DNA of 64,000 nucleotides from Malonomonas rubra DSM 5091 (GCF_900142125.1 NZ_FQZT01000001.1:248001-312000); one strand, 5' to 3'; shown: positions 39,308-49,838, counted from the first letter of the stretch. Translations and numbers: made by a program. Notes: generated by a model from the letters alone, not told the origin.

Positions 39308-40978
39308 TTAATCCGCCTTGCACACAGCACCAGTTCCCGCATGGGTCACAACCTTGGCGTAACGTGCCAGCCAACCAGTTTTGATCTTCGGCTCCGGCGC
39401 TTGCCATTTGCCAGCGCGCTCAGCCAGGACATCGTCCGACAAATCGATTTTCAGGCTGCGATTCGGAATATCGAGGCTGATCGAATCACCATCTTCGATC
39501 AAAGAAATCGGACCGCCCTGAGCAGCTTCCGGGGAGATGTGACCGATGCAGGGGCCGCGGGTTCCACCGGAGAAACGACCGTCGGTAATCAAAGCAACGC
39601 TGTCGCCAAGGCCAAGTCCCATCAAGGTTGCGGTCGGTGCGAGCATTTCGCGCATACCGGGGCCGCCCTTAGGACCCTCGTAGCGAATGACGACAACATC
39701 GCCAGCGACGACTTCTCCACCCATCAGAGCCTCCATCGCTGCTTCTTCCGAGTCGTAGCAGCGCGCCTTGCCGGTGAAAGTCATCATCTTTTCGGACACA
39801 CCTGACTGCTTGACCACTGCTCCTTCCGGTGCAAGGTTGCCTTTGAGGATAGCAATCCCGCCTTCCGGACGAACCGGATCATTGACCGGATGAACAACCT
39901 CTTCATCCACAGACTCGACACTCTCGACAATCTGCTTGATATTGACACCGAGCAGAGTCGGATTGTCGTTAATGCGATCGCGCAATTGGTAAAGAACCGC
40001 CGGCACACCACCAGCAGCATCCAGATCTTCCATGAAATGAACACCACCCGGATTCATCGACGCCAGCTGAGGAGTCGTTTTGCCCAGCTCGTCGAAAGCA
40101 TCAAGCGGCAAATCGACACCGGCTTCGCGGGCGATAGAGAGCAGGTGCAGGACAGTGTTGCTGGAGCCGCCAAGAGCCAGGTCTACGCGGATGGCGTTTT
40201 CAAACGCTTCCTTAGTCAAAATCTGGCGCGGAGTAATATTATTGCGCACCAGATCGACGACCTTCTCACCAGAAGCAAAAGCGATGCGCCGTTTCAGCGA
40301 AGACACGCAAGAAGCGGTACCGCAACGCGGCAGGCTCATGCCCATGGTTTCCGTTAGAATCGCCATGGTGTTGGCAGTGAACAGTCCCTGGCAGGAACCG
40401 GCGGTCGGACAGGCGTTGTCCTCGCACATCATCAGCTGTTTTTCATCGATAACACCCGCCTTGTACTGGGCCATTGCTTCGAACGTATCGGTCACGAAAG
40501 AGAAGCGCTTGCCTTCCCGGCCGGAACCGGTCTGCGACGGGCCGGCAGTGACAACGATACAGGGGATATCCAGCCGTGCCGCCGCCATCAGCATGCCGGG
40601 AGTAATCTTGTCGCAGTTAGTCAACAACACAAGACCATCCAAACGATGGGCTTCCGCAATCGACTCCACCATGTCGGCGATCAATTCGCGGGTCGGCAGC
40701 GAATAGTGCATCCCCTTGTGGCCCATGGCAATGCCATCACAGACACCGGGAATACCGAAAATAAAGGAATAACCACCACCGGTGTGAACACCTTTTTCAA
40801 TAAAGCGCTCCAGATCACGCATTCCGGTATGACCGGGGATGAGGTCGGTAAAAGAGGAAGCGATACCGATAAAGGGCTTCTTCATCTCTTCGTTCGGGAC
40901 ACCGGTGCTTTTGAGCAAAGCACGGTGGGGAGTTCTTTCAAAACCTTTGGTGATGGCATCACTACGTTTTTCGCTCAT
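39308..40978 (-). CDS. ilvD: Dihydroxy-acid dehydratase
   Basis: A 556-residue dehydratase of the IlvD/Edd family. Iron-sulfur ligands are visible in [37 protein letters not shown] follows, and the C-terminal [19 protein letters not shown] is diagnostic. It converts dihydroxy-isovalerate to 2-oxoisovalerate. First gene of the ilvD-ilvB-ilvH-ilvC-psd-pssA order. AGGTG lies nine bases before the ATG. Confidence 0.97.
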   Translation of the reverse strand: MSEKRSDAITKGFERTPHRALLKSTGVPNEEMKKPFIGIASSFTDLIPGHTGMRDLERFIEKGVHTGGGYSFIFGIPGVCDGIAMGHKGMHYSLPTRELIADMVESIAEAHRLDGLVLLTNCDKITPGMLMAAARLDIPCIVVTAGPSQTGSGREGKRFSFVTDTFEAMAQYKAGVIDEKQLMMCEDNACPTAGSCQGLFTANTMAILTETMGMSLPRCGTASCVSSLKRRIAFASGEKVVDLVRNNITPRQILTKEAFENAIRVDLALGGSSNTVLHLLSIAREAGVDLPLDAFDELGKTTPQLASMNPGGVHFMEDLDAAGGVPAVLYQLRDRINDNPTLLGVNIKQIVESVESVDEEVVHPVNDPVRPEGGIAILKGNLAPEGAVVKQSGVSEKMMTFTGKARCYDSEEAAMEALMGGEVVAGDVVVIRYEGPKGGPGMREMLAPTATLMGLGLGDSVALITDGRFSGGTRGPCIGHISPEAAQGGPISLIEDGDSISLDIPNRSLKIDLSDDVLAERAGKWQAPEPKIKTGWLARYAKVVTHAGTGAVCKAD

Positions 40979-41052
40979 AATTTTTCACCTGTCATCGGGG
41001 TCACCCCGGATAAAAGTTCGATATGGTCAAACTATTTAATCTATAAACAAAA

Positions 41053-41098
41053 ATACAGCAAAGGGTTTAAGCGGAACTGCTTAAACCCTTTGCTGTAT
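41053..41098 (-). terminator. Long perfect hairpin terminator after the DUF465 gene
   Basis: A 20-bp perfect stem with a 6-base loop (left arm 41053-41072, right arm 41079-41098). The minus strand continues TTTTGTTTATAG, a U-tract, so it terminates the DUF465 transcript before ilvD. Confidence 0.85.
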
Positions 41099-41130
41099 GA
41101 ATTCTTTTATTAACTGGTCTGATACGGCGC

Positions 41131-41349
41131 TCAGGCGCGAGCAGTGTGCAGGATTTTCTCCATTGCGTCTTTGCCCGCCAGCTTCATCTTCTTAACCTTA
41201 TTTTTCTCCAGCTCTTCCTGCGGGGAGAGATAGCCTTTTTTTTCGTATTCGGACAATTGTTTTTCGAAAAGGATGTGTTCTTCGTAGAGCATGCGGAAAC
41301 GGGGGTTACTGTCGAGAAGGGTTTGCAGCACATTCTGATCAATATCCAT
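41131..41349 (-). CDS. DUF465 (YdcH-like) small protein
   Basis: A 72-residue helical protein with the DUF465 pattern: NPRFRMLYEEHILFEKQLSEYEKKGYLSPQEELEKNKVKKMKLAGKDAME. The family is small and cytoplasmic with no established function. GGAGG precedes the ATG. It lies 106 bases downstream of tsaB and could share its transcript; its own terminator follows. Confidence 0.85.
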   Translation of the reverse strand: MDIDQNVLQTLLDSNPRFRMLYEEHILFEKQLSEYEKKGYLSPQEELEKNKVKKMKLAGKDAMEKILHTARA

Positions 41350-41455
41350 TGGGACCTCCGCTTAGTCAAGGTGAGAGCTGTGAAATAACATGCTTATAGC
41401 TAATCAAAATGAAACACAAATGTCAACAGCCGAGACCGCCGCGAATCACTTAAAA

Positions 41456-42157
41456 TTATTTCGTTTTACTTAACTCCGCATCGGATGGGCGAATATAGGT
41501 CGGCAGCAATTCTACGGGTCCTATAACCTCGCCCCGCAGATAGTTCTGCAATCCCAGCCAGGCCGCTTGAGACGCCCGAGGCTGGTGGGCCGTTGCGGGG
41601 GCAAGCAAAAGGGTGTCTTCCTGTTGCTCCTCAATCAAGGAACGATACAACGGGACAGCGTCACCTACCAGCACAACCCGTTGCGGCAATGCTTCCAGCA
41701 CCCGCTCCGGCGGCAAAACCTGTGCAGCATTCAAAGCAACCGGAAAGTCGTGACTCACATCGAACTGCTGGGTGTAAACTTCCTTTTTACGCGCATCGAT
41801 GAACACACACACCGGCAATGGGTTAACCGGCACGTTCAGCGCAACCATCTGCAAAGACGAAACACCAACAACCGGTTTATTCAGCACCTGCGCCAACCCC
41901 TTGACTGTGGCAATACCGATGCGCAGACCAGTAAATGAACCAGGGCCGGTCACTGCGACGAGCAGGTCCACATCATTCAACTTCCACCCTGCTTCCTGCA
42001 GCAGCAAATCAATCTGTTGCAGCAGCTTTTCGCTGTGGGTTGCCCTCACATTCAACAGAGACTCAGCGACTAGCTTATCCCCTTCACAGAGAGCAACGCT
42101 GCCGGTCATCGAAGAGGTGTCGACAGCTAGAATTTTCGGGGTTTCAATTTGCCCCAT
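41456..42157 (-). CDS. tsaB: tRNA threonylcarbamoyladenosine biosynthesis protein TsaB
   Basis: A 233-residue TsaB: ILAVDTSSMTGSVALCEG start, THSEKLLQQIDLLLQEAG and VTGPGSFTGLRIGIATVKGLAQ. TsaB pairs with TsaD and TsaE to make t6A37 in ANN-decoding tRNAs. The ATG overlaps the rseP stop (TGATG); a TTG one codon upstream is possible. Last gene of the rpsB-to-tsaB minus-strand run. Confidence 0.93.
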   Translation of the reverse strand: MGQIETPKILAVDTSSMTGSVALCEGDKLVAESLLNVRATHSEKLLQQIDLLLQEAGWKLNDVDLLVAVTGPGSFTGLRIGIATVKGLAQVLNKPVVGVSSLQMVALNVPVNPLPVCVFIDARKKEVYTQQFDVSHDFPVALNAAQVLPPERVLEALPQRVVLVGDAVPLYRSLIEEQQEDTLLLAPATAHQPRASQAAWLGLQNYLRGEVIGPVELLPTYIRPSDAELSKTK

Positions 42158-43476
42158 CAACTCAACAACCTGACAATATCGTTGTAAAAAGCGAGGACCA
42201 TCAACATTAACAGCATAGCGATGCCAACCTGCTGAGCCATCTCACGCACGCGGATGGAAACCGGTCGCCGGAGGATCAGCTCGATCAGGTTAAACAGAAT
42301 ATGCCCACCATCGAGGATAGGAATCGGCAACAGGTTGAGAATACCAAGCTGGATCGAGATAAAAGCCAGCACCGACAAAATCGCTGCCAAATCGGTCTGA
42401 GCAGCTTGACCTGCGACTTGAACCACGGTGATCGGACCACCGATATTCTTCGCCGAGACACTACCGCTGAACAGTTTCTGGACAAACACGACCGTCAGCT
42501 CGATCAACTCCCAGGTCCGCTTTGCACCCTCTTCAAAAGCGGCAACAAAACCGTAGCGTTTAACCTCGGTCTGCTGCATCGGAGCAATGCCGATAAGAAA
42601 ATCACCTTCACCATCACGCTGTTCCGGGGTCAGTTCAACAGAGATCGTTTGGCCGGCACGTTCCAGTTGCAGAGGAACTGTTGCGCCTCCATACTGCTGA
42701 ATGACAACTTTCAGATCGTACCAGGTCGCAATTTTCTGATCGCCTATCTGCAGGATCAGGTCACCAACTTGCAAACCGGCTTTTTCCGCTGGCATATTAT
42801 CGGCCAGCCCACCAACACGAGCCTGTTGCATTGGCAACAGGCCGAGGGCCTGCATCCCTTCCAGGCTATTGTTCTCCTCCGGGATTTCCAGCGTCAGCAA
42901 TTTGCCGTCACGTTCTACCTCAAAACGGAGCAAATCACCTGCTGAATTGACAAATGCCTTGTTGGTTTGATTCCAGCTTTCGACCGCCCGCTGGTTGACA
43001 GAAAGAACCTGGTCACCAGCCATAAATCCGCTTTTCGCTGCCTCTGATTCGGCAATGACATGACCGATAACGGCTGGCTCTTCGAGATAGGTCGGCATCT
43101 GCACGCCGGACATGAAAGAAATCGGCAGGATCAGAAATGGCAGAATTAAATTCATCAGCGGGCCAGCAGAAACAATCGCCAGCCGCCGTGAGACCTTCTG
43201 GTCAGCAAAAGAGCGCCTTCGCTCTTCCGGTGTCAGTTCGGCCTCTTCACCATGCTCACCGCTTCCTTCTCCCAGCATCTGCACATATCCCCCCAGAGGG
43301 ATGGCACAGATCAGGTATTCGGTTTCCCCCCACTGTTTGGAAACCAGCTTCGGCCCGAACCCGAGGGAAAAACGCAAAACTTTTACGTTACACCACTTGG
43401 CAACTGCAAAATGGCCAAGCTCGTGAACAAAAACCAGCACCCCAAGCATCAGGATCCCGGCAATTACGGTTGTCAT
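42157..43476 (-). CDS. rseP: Site-2 protease RseP
   Basis: A 439-residue intramembrane metalloprotease: HELGH at 18-22, C-terminal [15 protein letters not shown] with the third metal ligand Asp, and a PDZ region in between ([25 protein letters not shown]; also [18 protein letters not shown]). It cleaves anti-sigma factors and signal peptide remnants in the inner membrane. An upstream in-frame start is rejected: GGAGG precedes this ATG, which overlaps the dxr stop (ATGA). Confidence 0.96.
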   Translation of the reverse strand: MTTVIAGILMLGVLVFVHELGHFAVAKWCNVKVLRFSLGFGPKLVSKQWGETEYLICAIPLGGYVQMLGEGSGEHGEEAELTPEERRRSFADQKVSRRLAIVSAGPLMNLILPFLILPISFMSGVQMPTYLEEPAVIGHVIAESEAAKSGFMAGDQVLSVNQRAVESWNQTNKAFVNSAGDLLRFEVERDGKLLTLEIPEENNSLEGMQALGLLPMQQARVGGLADNMPAEKAGLQVGDLILQIGDQKIATWYDLKVVIQQYGGATVPLQLERAGQTISVELTPEQRDGEGDFLIGIAPMQQTEVKRYGFVAAFEEGAKRTWELIELTVVFVQKLFSGSVSAKNIGGPITVVQVAGQAAQTDLAAILSVLAFISIQLGILNLLPIPILDGGHILFNLIELILRRPVSIRVREMAQQVGIAMLLMLMVLAFYNDIVRLLS

Positions 43477-44633
43477 TTGAGACCTCCATCTATCAAGCTT
43501 CTCGCCTCTCGACGACCCCACCTATCAGCCTGCAGCACTTTGTCGAGCGTTGTCAACTCTTCGCGCTGATGATTTCCCATCACCCTCTCAATTAAACGAG
43601 GGATCCCTAGAAAGCCGATTTTCCCGGCAAGAAAACTATCGACGGCAACCTCGTTGGCAGCGTTCATCACGGCAGGCAAACTATCGCCGACCTTTAAAGC
43701 TTCGTAGGCTAGACGCAGACAGGGGAAGCGTTCGTGATCCGGCGGCTCGAATTGCAAACGACCAGCGGTCGTCAGGTCGAGCGGTTCCTGTTTCAGTGGC
43801 AACCGCTGTGGCCAAGCCAGCGCATAGGCGATCGGTGTTTTCATATCGGGGATACCGAGCTGCGCAATCACCGCGCCATCACGATATTCGACCAGCGAAT
43901 GAACAATGCTTTCCGGGTGGATATGGACATCGATCCGATCGGCAGGCACATCGAATAACCAATGGGCTTCGATCACTTCCAGCCCCTTGTTCATCATCGT
44001 CGCCGAATCGATCGAAATCTTGCGTCCCATATCCCAGTTTGGGTGAGCCAGGGCATCTGCCGGTGTTACCGATTCGAGCTGCTGTAGGCCATGCTTGCGG
44101 AAAGGGCCGCCGGACGCCGTCAATATCAAACGACGAACATCTTGGCTGCGTTGGCCGGATAGCGATTGAAAAATCGCCGAATGTTCACTGTCGACAGGGA
44201 TCATCCTGACCCTCTGCCTTCTGACCTCATCCATAACCAATGAGCCGGCTGCGACCAATGTTTCCTTGTTGGCCAGGGCGATATCCTTGCCTGCCTTAAC
44301 CGCAGCCATGGTTGGCACCAAACCGGCCGCGCCAACGATCGCGGCAACGACCATTTCTACATCAGGATGAGTCGCACATTCTATCAGCCCCTCAATTCCG
44401 TGAAGAATGCGAACCGAGGAGCCGGCTAAACGAACAGAAAGTTCTTCTGCACTACGTGCTGAGGCGACAGTGACCACCTCTGGGCGGAACTGTTCAATCT
44501 GTTTTTGCAGCAGGTCGATATTTTTACCCGCCGACAGCGCAATAACCCGGTACTGTTCAGGGAATTCCGCAACAATCTCCAGAGTATTGACGCCAATAGA
44601 ACCGGTAGAACCAAGGATAGTCAGGTTTTTCAT
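43473..44633 (-). CDS. dxr: 1-deoxy-D-xylulose 5-phosphate reductoisomerase
   Basis: A 386-residue DXR (IspC): NADPH motif [33 protein letters not shown], the metal/substrate segment [13 protein letters not shown], and [10 protein letters not shown]. Second step of the MEP isoprenoid pathway, fitting its place next to uppS. The family starts at this Met; an ATG 24 bases upstream would overlap cdsA. Neither start has a clear Shine-Dalgarno, so the start is uncertain; translation may be coupled to cdsA. Confidence 0.94.
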   Translation of the reverse strand: MKNLTILGSTGSIGVNTLEIVAEFPEQYRVIALSAGKNIDLLQKQIEQFRPEVVTVASARSAEELSVRLAGSSVRILHGIEGLIECATHPDVEMVVAAIVGAAGLVPTMAAVKAGKDIALANKETLVAAGSLVMDEVRRQRVRMIPVDSEHSAIFQSLSGQRSQDVRRLILTASGGPFRKHGLQQLESVTPADALAHPNWDMGRKISIDSATMMNKGLEVIEAHWLFDVPADRIDVHIHPESIVHSLVEYRDGAVIAQLGIPDMKTPIAYALAWPQRLPLKQEPLDLTTAGRLQFEPPDHERFPCLRLAYEALKVGDSLPAVMNAANEVAVDSFLAGKIGFLGIPRLIERVMGNHQREELTTLDKVLQADRWGRREARSLIDGGLK

Positions 44634-44646
44634 CGAGGTGTCTGTT

Positions 44647-45447
44647 TCAGCAGCCATAACAATACTTGGCCAGAAGATAAACTATGGGGAAAGCAAACAA
44701 CAAGCTATCGAGACGATCGAGAATGCCTCCGTGGCCGGGGATGATAGTCCCGGAATCCTTAACATTGCAAGCACGCTTCAGCAGGGACTCGAAAAGATCA
44801 CCGAGTTGCCCCACGCACCCCAGCAGGAGACCAATCAACAAGCCGTCAATCCAGCCGATCTGAGGCAAAAAGGTTGCTCCAGCAATAAACACAGCCAGGA
44901 CCGAACCGACCAGTCCGCCGATGCCGCCTTCGATACTTTTATTCGGGCTGACCGCAGGGTAAAGCTTTCTTTTCCCTATCTTACTGCCAACAAAATAAGC
45001 GAAGGTATCACAGGCCATCACGACCAGAAGAGCCAAGAAAATCCAGCCCCTGCCATCCTGCAGGGGACGCAGAAGCACAAGCTGCCCCAGCAGAAACGGT
45101 AAGTAAACCAGTCCGAGACAAAGCCAGCCGAGCTTGTTTGGTACAGCAGAAATATCGGGGAGACGGAAAAGAAAAAAGCTTCCGAGCAACAGTAAGATGA
45201 ACGAGTACAGCGGAAACAACAACGCTATCTGCTGAAAATGTAGCAACGGCAAAGCCGCCGCACCGGCAACAGCTGCAAAACGTTGCTCTAAAAGATGGTC
45301 TTCTGCCAGCCCCATGCGGTTGAACTCGAGTAAGGCCAGTAGCAGAACAACAGTAAGGAAAAGGGTAAAGATCAACGGATTGGCAAAAACAACCAATAGT
45401 ATCAGCAGCGGCAAAGCCACCGCTGCTGTCAATATACGCTGTTTAAT
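44647..45447 (-). CDS. cdsA: Phosphatidate cytidylyltransferase (probable AUU start)
   Basis: A 266-residue polytopic enzyme with the CDS signature [12 protein letters not shown] and [33 protein letters not shown]. It makes CDP-diacylglycerol from CTP and phosphatidate. Reading frame options: a TTG at 45498 has no Shine-Dalgarno, would overlap uppS and add 17 residues that do not resemble the family. The codon ATT at 45445-45447 lies six bases after AAGGAG, and begins the family N terminus (KQRILTA). No ATG or GTG exists near this point, so AUU is the likely start, overlapping the uppS stop. Confidence 0.9.
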   Translation of the reverse strand: MKQRILTAAVALPLLILLVVFANPLIFTLFLTVVLLLALLEFNRMGLAEDHLLEQRFAAVAGAAALPLLHFQQIALLFPLYSFILLLLGSFFLFRLPDISAVPNKLGWLCLGLVYLPFLLGQLVLLRPLQDGRGWIFLALLVVMACDTFAYFVGSKIGKRKLYPAVSPNKSIEGGIGGLVGSVLAVFIAGATFLPQIGWIDGLLIGLLLGCVGQLGDLFESLLKRACNVKDSGTIIPGHGGILDRLDSLLFAFPIVYLLAKYCYGC

Positions 45448-46219
45448 GACTCTCTCCTTCCGGCGATTGAGCAGAAGTCGGCTCCAGTTGATCGTCAATC
45501 AAACCGAAACGACGCTTGCGGGGCCGGTAATCCTCCAAAGCCTTGTGCAGCTCATCGGCATCAAAGTCAGGCCAGAGGACATCAGTAAAATAAAATTCAG
45601 CATAAGCCGCCTGCCAGAGCAGGAAATTACTGATCCGCTTCTCTCCACTGGTGCGGATCAGCAAGTCAGGTTCGGGGATATCTCCGGTATCGAGCAGAGT
45701 TGAAAACTTCCTGTTATCGAAACTATCCAGCTCGATCGTTCCGGCCAGTGCTCCTTCTGCCATTTTTTTAGCCGCCCGTAAAATTTCATCGCGACCTCCG
45801 TACGACAGAGCAAGAATCAGGGTCAGAGTCGTTCCACCAGAGGTTTCCGCTTCTGCTCTTTGAAGAGCCTCGCAGACCGAATCGGACAACCGGTTCCGAT
45901 CGCCGATCACTTGCAGGCGGATACCATTATCAAGCATCTTCTGCCGCTGCGAATCAAGAAACTGAAGCAGCAGTTCCATCAGTGCATCTACTTCCTGTTG
46001 CGGGCGCCCCCAGTTTTCCGAACTGAACGCAAACAGGCTGAGATAACGGATACCAAGGGAAGCACATTCATCCACCACATTGAGAACGGTCTGTACCCCC
46101 TGATGATGACCGGCAACGCGCGGCAACCCCTGTTTTTTTGCCCAGCGGCCGTTACCATCCATGATGATGGCCAGATGCTGCAACGGCGCCTTGTTTTTCT
46201 GCATAACCTGATTTGACAT
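45443..46219 (-). CDS. uppS: Undecaprenyl diphosphate synthase (cis-prenyltransferase)
   Basis: A 258-residue cis-prenyltransferase: HLAIIMDGNGRWAKKQGLPR with catalytic D21, LFAFSSENWGRP, and the C-terminal PEPDLLIRTSGEKRISNFLLWQAAYAEFYF. It makes undecaprenyl diphosphate, carrier for cell wall and O-antigen synthesis. It stands ahead of cdsA, dxr and rseP in the usual order. Confidence 0.97.
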   Translation of the reverse strand: MSNQVMQKNKAPLQHLAIIMDGNGRWAKKQGLPRVAGHHQGVQTVLNVVDECASLGIRYLSLFAFSSENWGRPQQEVDALMELLLQFLDSQRQKMLDNGIRLQVIGDRNRLSDSVCEALQRAEAETSGGTTLTLILALSYGGRDEILRAAKKMAEGALAGTIELDSFDNRKFSTLLDTGDIPEPDLLIRTSGEKRISNFLLWQAAYAEFYFTDVLWPDFDADELHKALEDYRPRKRRFGLIDDQLEPTSAQSPEGESH

Positions 46220-46307
46220 TTACTTCTGCCCTACCCCCCAAACATAAGGCGTAAAAATAACATGACTGCAGCGATAACGGCAAGATTGGAAAAGACGACC
46301 TACAAAA

Positions 46308-46332
46308 AAAGGGTGCCTCCAGGACACCCTTT
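46308..46332 (-). terminator. Candidate terminator after the 54-residue ferredoxin gene
   Basis: An 8-bp stem (AAAGGGTG / CACCCTTT) with a small loop, then TTTTGTAGG on the minus strand. It lies 27 bases after the ferredoxin stop, before uppS. Confidence 0.6.
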
Positions 46333-46358
46333 TCTCAGACGTGTAAATTATAGCCTTT

Positions 46359-46523
46359 TTAGTCGACGATCGCATCAACCGGACAGCTGTCAACACAGGC
46401 ACGACACTCAGTACACTCATCGGTAATGGTGTAAATCTCACCAGATTCAACGATGGCACCAAGCGGGCAAGTATCGACACATGTTCCACAAGCGATACAA
46501 TCTTCGTTAATTTTCAAAGCCAT
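46359..46523 (-). CDS. 2[4Fe-4S] ferredoxin, 54 residues
   Basis: A complete small bacterial-type ferredoxin hidden between frr and uppS. Cysteines at 9, 12, 15, 19 (CIACGTCVDTCP) and 37, 40, 43, 47 (CTECRACVDSCP) give two [4Fe-4S] clusters; the length matches clostridial ferredoxins. Its ATG at 46521-46523 follows GGAGAGTTCCCT. It is a soluble low-potential carrier that could serve Kor or other oxidoreductases; the partner is not shown by context. A terminator lies downstream, so it may be the end of the rpsB-frr transcript. Confidence 0.93.
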   Translation of the reverse strand: MALKINEDCIACGTCVDTCPLGAIVESGEIYTITDECTECRACVDSCPVDAIVD

Positions 46524-46555
46524 AGGGAACTCTCCTAAAGTAATTTCTTAAAGAA

Positions 46556-47113
46556 TCAGATCTCCATTACTTCCGATTCTTTGTTTTCCACTACCGAATC
46601 AATAGTGCCGACAAAATCATCTGTCAGCTGCTGGACATCTTTCTCCGAACGCTTCAGATCGTCCTCGGTGATCTCTTTTTCCTTCTCCAGCATCTTCAGC
46701 GTTTCGTTGGCATCGCGGCGTGCGTTACGAACCGAAATCTTCGCTTCTTCACCCATGCGTTTGATAATCTTGACCATCTCTTTACGCCGTTCCTCAGTCA
46801 GAGCCGGAACCGGCAGACGAATCAATTGACCGTCAGAAGATGGAGTCAAACCGAGGTCAGCCTTGAAGAGCGCTTTTTCGATTTCAGGGATCAGGTTCTT
46901 TTCCCAAGGCTGAACAGTAATAAGACGCGGCTCAGGCGCGGAAAGAGTCGCTACCTGATTCAGCGGGGTCGGCACACCGTAGTAATCAACCCGGACATCG
47001 TCCAGCAGAGTGGTGGTTGCCCGACCTGTACGCACCTTGGTCATCTCTTTTTTCAATGCCTTGACAGCCTTATCCATGGCTGTGCGGGCTTCACTCATGA
47101 CTTCATCAATCAT
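46556..47113 (-). CDS. frr: Ribosome recycling factor
   Basis: A 185-residue [28 protein letters not shown] and [13 protein letters not shown], then [38 protein letters not shown]. It splits post-termination ribosomes with EF-G. The ATG overlaps the pyrH stop, with AAAGGAGGTG inside the pyrH end. Confidence 0.97.
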   Translation of the reverse strand: MIDEVMSEARTAMDKAVKALKKEMTKVRTGRATTTLLDDVRVDYYGVPTPLNQVATLSAPEPRLITVQPWEKNLIPEIEKALFKADLGLTPSSDGQLIRLPVPALTEERRKEMVKIIKRMGEEAKISVRNARRDANETLKMLEKEKEITEDDLKRSEKDVQQLTDDFVGTIDSVVENKESEVMEI

Positions 47114-47835
47114 TCTGTGTCACCTCCTTTGACAATTGTACCGATCTGATCGCCCTGCACAACCTTGCGGATGTTGCCGCGCTGAGTCAGATCGAAAATA
47201 ACCATAGGTAGATTGTTATCCATGCAGAGCGAAGTTGCGGTTGCATCCATCACCTGTAAACCCTTCTGCAGAACTTCGAGGTAGGTCAGGGTCGGCAACT
47301 TGACAGCATCGCTGTCCTTCATCGGATCTGCAGTATAAACACCATCGACCTTGGTCGCTTTGAGAATAACTTCTGCGTTAATTTCCATTGCCCGCAGGCT
47401 GGCGGCAGTATCAGTGGTAAAATAGGGGTTGCCGGTACCAGCACTGAAAATGACCACCCGTCCTTTTTCCAGATGGCGAACGGCGCGACGACGGATGTAA
47501 GGCTCAGCAATCTGCTGCATTTCGATCGCAGACTGCACCCGGGTGTCAACCCCCTGCTTTTCCAGCGCATCCTGCATCGCAAGACTGTTCATGCAGGTCG
47601 CCAGCATTCCCATGTAATCTGCACTGGCGCGATCCATCCCTTTGGAGGAGGCCGCCAAGCCGCGGAAGATATTTCCGCCACCGATCACCAGAGCAACCTG
47701 AACCCCCAGCTCGACAACTTCCTTGATCTCGGAGGCAATTCCGGTAATTACTTGCGGGTCGATACCGTAACCCTGATCACCGGCGAGGGCTTCGCCACTT
47801 AATTTCAGTAGGATTCGTCGATACTCAATCGCCAC
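47110..47835 (-). CDS. pyrH: UMP kinase
   Basis: A 241-residue amino-acid-kinase-fold UMP kinase: [43 protein letters not shown]. It phosphorylates UMP to UDP. Start GTG at 47833-47835 with AGGAG upstream and the family start [13 protein letters not shown]; an upstream in-frame ATG overlaps the tsf terminator and is rejected. Confidence 0.97.
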   Translation of the reverse strand: MAIEYRRILLKLSGEALAGDQGYGIDPQVITGIASEIKEVVELGVQVALVIGGGNIFRGLAASSKGMDRASADYMGMLATCMNSLAMQDALEKQGVDTRVQSAIEMQQIAEPYIRRRAVRHLEKGRVVIFSAGTGNPYFTTDTAASLRAMEINAEVILKATKVDGVYTADPMKDSDAVKLPTLTYLEVLQKGLQVMDATATSLCMDNNLPMVIFDLTQRGNIRKVVQGDQIGTIVKGGDTE

Positions 47836-47855
47836 AACAGCTCCTGCAGTGAAAA

Positions 47856-47884
47856 AGCCGGATCCCTGCAACAGGGTTCCGGCT
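47856..47884 (-). terminator. Intrinsic terminator between tsf and pyrH
   Basis: A stem of AGCCGGA/TCCGGCT plus inner CCCTG/CAGGG, followed by TTTTTCACTG on the minus strand. It separates tsf from pyrH, so readthrough or a separate promoter must serve pyrH and frr. Confidence 0.75.
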
Positions 47885-47893
47885 GTTATTTAT

Positions 47894-48802
47894 TTACTTG
47901 CTCATCGCAGCGACTTCCGCTGCGAAGTCGTCTTCCTTCTTTTCGATACCCTCGCCAAGCTGGTAGCGAACGTAGCTGTTCAGGACAATCTCGGTGCCCA
48001 GCTCTTTAGCCAGAGCTTCTACAACTTTGCCAACCTTCTGATCAGGGTCGATAACGAAGGCTTGCTCGATCAGGCAGACTTCACCGAAGTACTTGTTGAT
48101 CTGACCGGTGATGATCTTTTCAACAATGTTTTCCGGCTTGCCGCTGTCGATCGCCTTGACGCGCATGATTTCTTTTTCCTTCTCGACGACATCGGCAGGA
48201 ACGTCATCACGCTTCAGGTACTGCGGTGCCGCAGCAGCAACGTGCATAGCGATCTGCTTGCCCAGCTCGACAACCTTAACATCTGTCGACTCAGTCTGCA
48301 GCTCAACCAGAACACCGATCTTGCCTGCACCGTGAATGTAATCGACAACAGCACCTTTGCCGGCATCGACGCGCGCGAAGCGACGGATGTCCATGTTCTC
48401 GCCGATGGTGGCAATTTGATGTGTCAGCTCTTCACCAACGTTACGGCCGGTCTCGGGATAAGCGACAGCTTTGAGTGATTCAACGTCAGCGACGTCGGCA
48501 CCCAGGACAACCTGACCAACACCGGCAGCAAAAGATTTAAAAGCGTCATTTTTAGCGACAAAGTCGGTCTCGGCGTTAACTTCAACCAGGGCACCCACAG
48601 TGCCTTCAGCAACAGCAACAACCATACCTTCAGCAGCCACGCGACCAGACTTCTTGGCAGCAGCGGAAAGACCTTTCTTCCGTAGAAAATCGACAGCCTC
48701 TTCCATGTTGCCACCGGTTTCGGTCAGGGCCTTCTTGCAGTCCATCATGCCGGCGCCGGTCTTTTTGCGCAGTTCCGATACCATCGAAGCAGTAATACTC
48801 AC
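47894..48802 (-). CDS. tsf: Elongation factor Ts
   Basis: A 302-residue EF-Ts: ITASMVSELRKKTGAGMMDCKKALTETGGNMEEAVDFLRKKG is the UBA-like N terminus; the dimerisation core with VEVNAETDFVAKNDAFKSFA and a C-terminal half with coiled-coil insertion follow. It exchanges GDP for GTP on EF-Tu. The start is GTG at 48800-48802, preceded by GGAGG five bases away; an upstream in-frame ATG is rejected for lack of homology. Confidence 0.96.
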   Translation of the reverse strand: MSITASMVSELRKKTGAGMMDCKKALTETGGNMEEAVDFLRKKGLSAAAKKSGRVAAEGMVVAVAEGTVGALVEVNAETDFVAKNDAFKSFAAGVGQVVLGADVADVESLKAVAYPETGRNVGEELTHQIATIGENMDIRRFARVDAGKGAVVDYIHGAGKIGVLVELQTESTDVKVVELGKQIAMHVAAAAPQYLKRDDVPADVVEKEKEIMRVKAIDSGKPENIVEKIITGQINKYFGEVCLIEQAFVIDPDQKVGKVVEALAKELGTEIVLNSYVRYQLGEGIEKKEDDFAAEVAAMSK

Positions 48803-48863
48803 GGTTTCCTCCATAGATTTGTTGCGGGCTTTCGCCCGTAAAATATTTTCGTCGTTAAAGCAA

Positions 48864-48885
48864 CGGCCGGACCGAAGCCCGGCCG
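48864..48885 (-). other. GC-rich hairpin in the rpsB-tsf gap
   Basis: A 7-bp stem CGGCCGG / CCGGCCG with an 8-base loop, followed on the minus strand by TTGCTTT. It could attenuate tsf relative to rpsB or stabilise the mRNA; the weak U-tract does not allow a firm call. Confidence 0.35.
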
Positions 48886-48922
48886 CCGGCCTATGCATTA
48901 AATTGTGTTTCTGATCAGGCGA

Positions 48923-49720
48923 TTACTCGGCAGCCGGTGCTTCCTCAGCAGGAGCGGCAGCCTCTTCGGCCTTGGCAGGAGCAGCCTCAACAACCGGCTC
49001 GTCCTTGCCTTCAGTCTCTACCTGTTTCTTATCTTTGCGCAGCTGGTTACCTTCAACGCAGGCTTCTGCCATCTTGCTGGCAAACAGGCGGATAGCACGG
49101 ATGGCGTCATCATTACCCGGGATGATGTAGTCGATGTTGTCCGGGTCACAGTTGGTATCGACAACAGCAACAACCGGGATACCAAGCTTGTTGGCTTCCT
49201 TGACGGCGATTGCTTCCTTGTTCGGGTCGATGATGAAAACAGCTGCAGGCAGCTTAGCCATATTCTTGATACCACCAAGGTTTTTCTCCAGCTTCTCGCG
49301 CTCACGCTCCAGCTGCAGTGCTTCCTTCTTGGTGTACTGCTCGATGGTGCCATCAGCGGCCATGCCCTCGATCTTCTTCAGGCGATCGATGCTCTGCTTG
49401 ATGGTGGTGAAGTTAGTCAGCATGCCGCCGAGCCAACGATTGTTGACATAGTACTGCTCAGCACGCAGCGACTCTTCCATGATGGAGTCCTGAGCCTGCT
49501 TTTTGGTGCCGACAAACAGAACCTTTTCGCCACTGGCGACGGTGTCCTGAATGAACTGGTAAGCGGTCTTGAAGTAGCGAACGGTCTTCTGCAGGTCAAC
49601 GATGTAGATACCGTTACGTGCGCCGAAGATGTAAGGCTTCATTTTCGGGTTCCAGCGCTTGGTCTGGTGACCGAAGTGAACGCCAGCTTCGAGCAGTTGT
49701 TTCATGGTAATTTGTGCCAT
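48923..49720 (-). CDS. rpsB: 30S ribosomal protein S2
   Basis: A 265-residue S2: [51 protein letters not shown] and [29 protein letters not shown]. It has an Ala/Glu-rich C-terminal tail of about 30 residues ([20 protein letters not shown]) beyond the conserved core. AAGGAG precedes this ATG; an upstream in-frame start is rejected. First gene of the minus-strand translation/envelope block. Confidence 0.98.
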   Translation of the reverse strand: MAQITMKQLLEAGVHFGHQTKRWNPKMKPYIFGARNGIYIVDLQKTVRYFKTAYQFIQDTVASGEKVLFVGTKKQAQDSIMEESLRAEQYYVNNRWLGGMLTNFTTIKQSIDRLKKIEGMAADGTIEQYTKKEALQLEREREKLEKNLGGIKNMAKLPAAVFIIDPNKEAIAVKEANKLGIPVVAVVDTNCDPDNIDYIIPGNDDAIRAIRLFASKMAEACVEGNQLRKDKKQVETEGKDEPVVEAAPAKAEEAAAPAEEAPAAE

Positions 49721-49838
49721 TTTCTTACTCCTTGTTCTGGTTTTAATCCTCCGCCCCATTCATTTCCGTCAGGTCTCTGGTGTTCGTCGAGAACCACCCT
49801 GATCAGATCCTGAAGCGTGTGTGATGAATAACTGCACG

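Noticed and set aside
39163-41052. Possible T-box or leader peptide in front of the ilv genes
   Set aside because: No T-box core sequence and no run of Leu/Val/Ile codons in a short leader frame was found.
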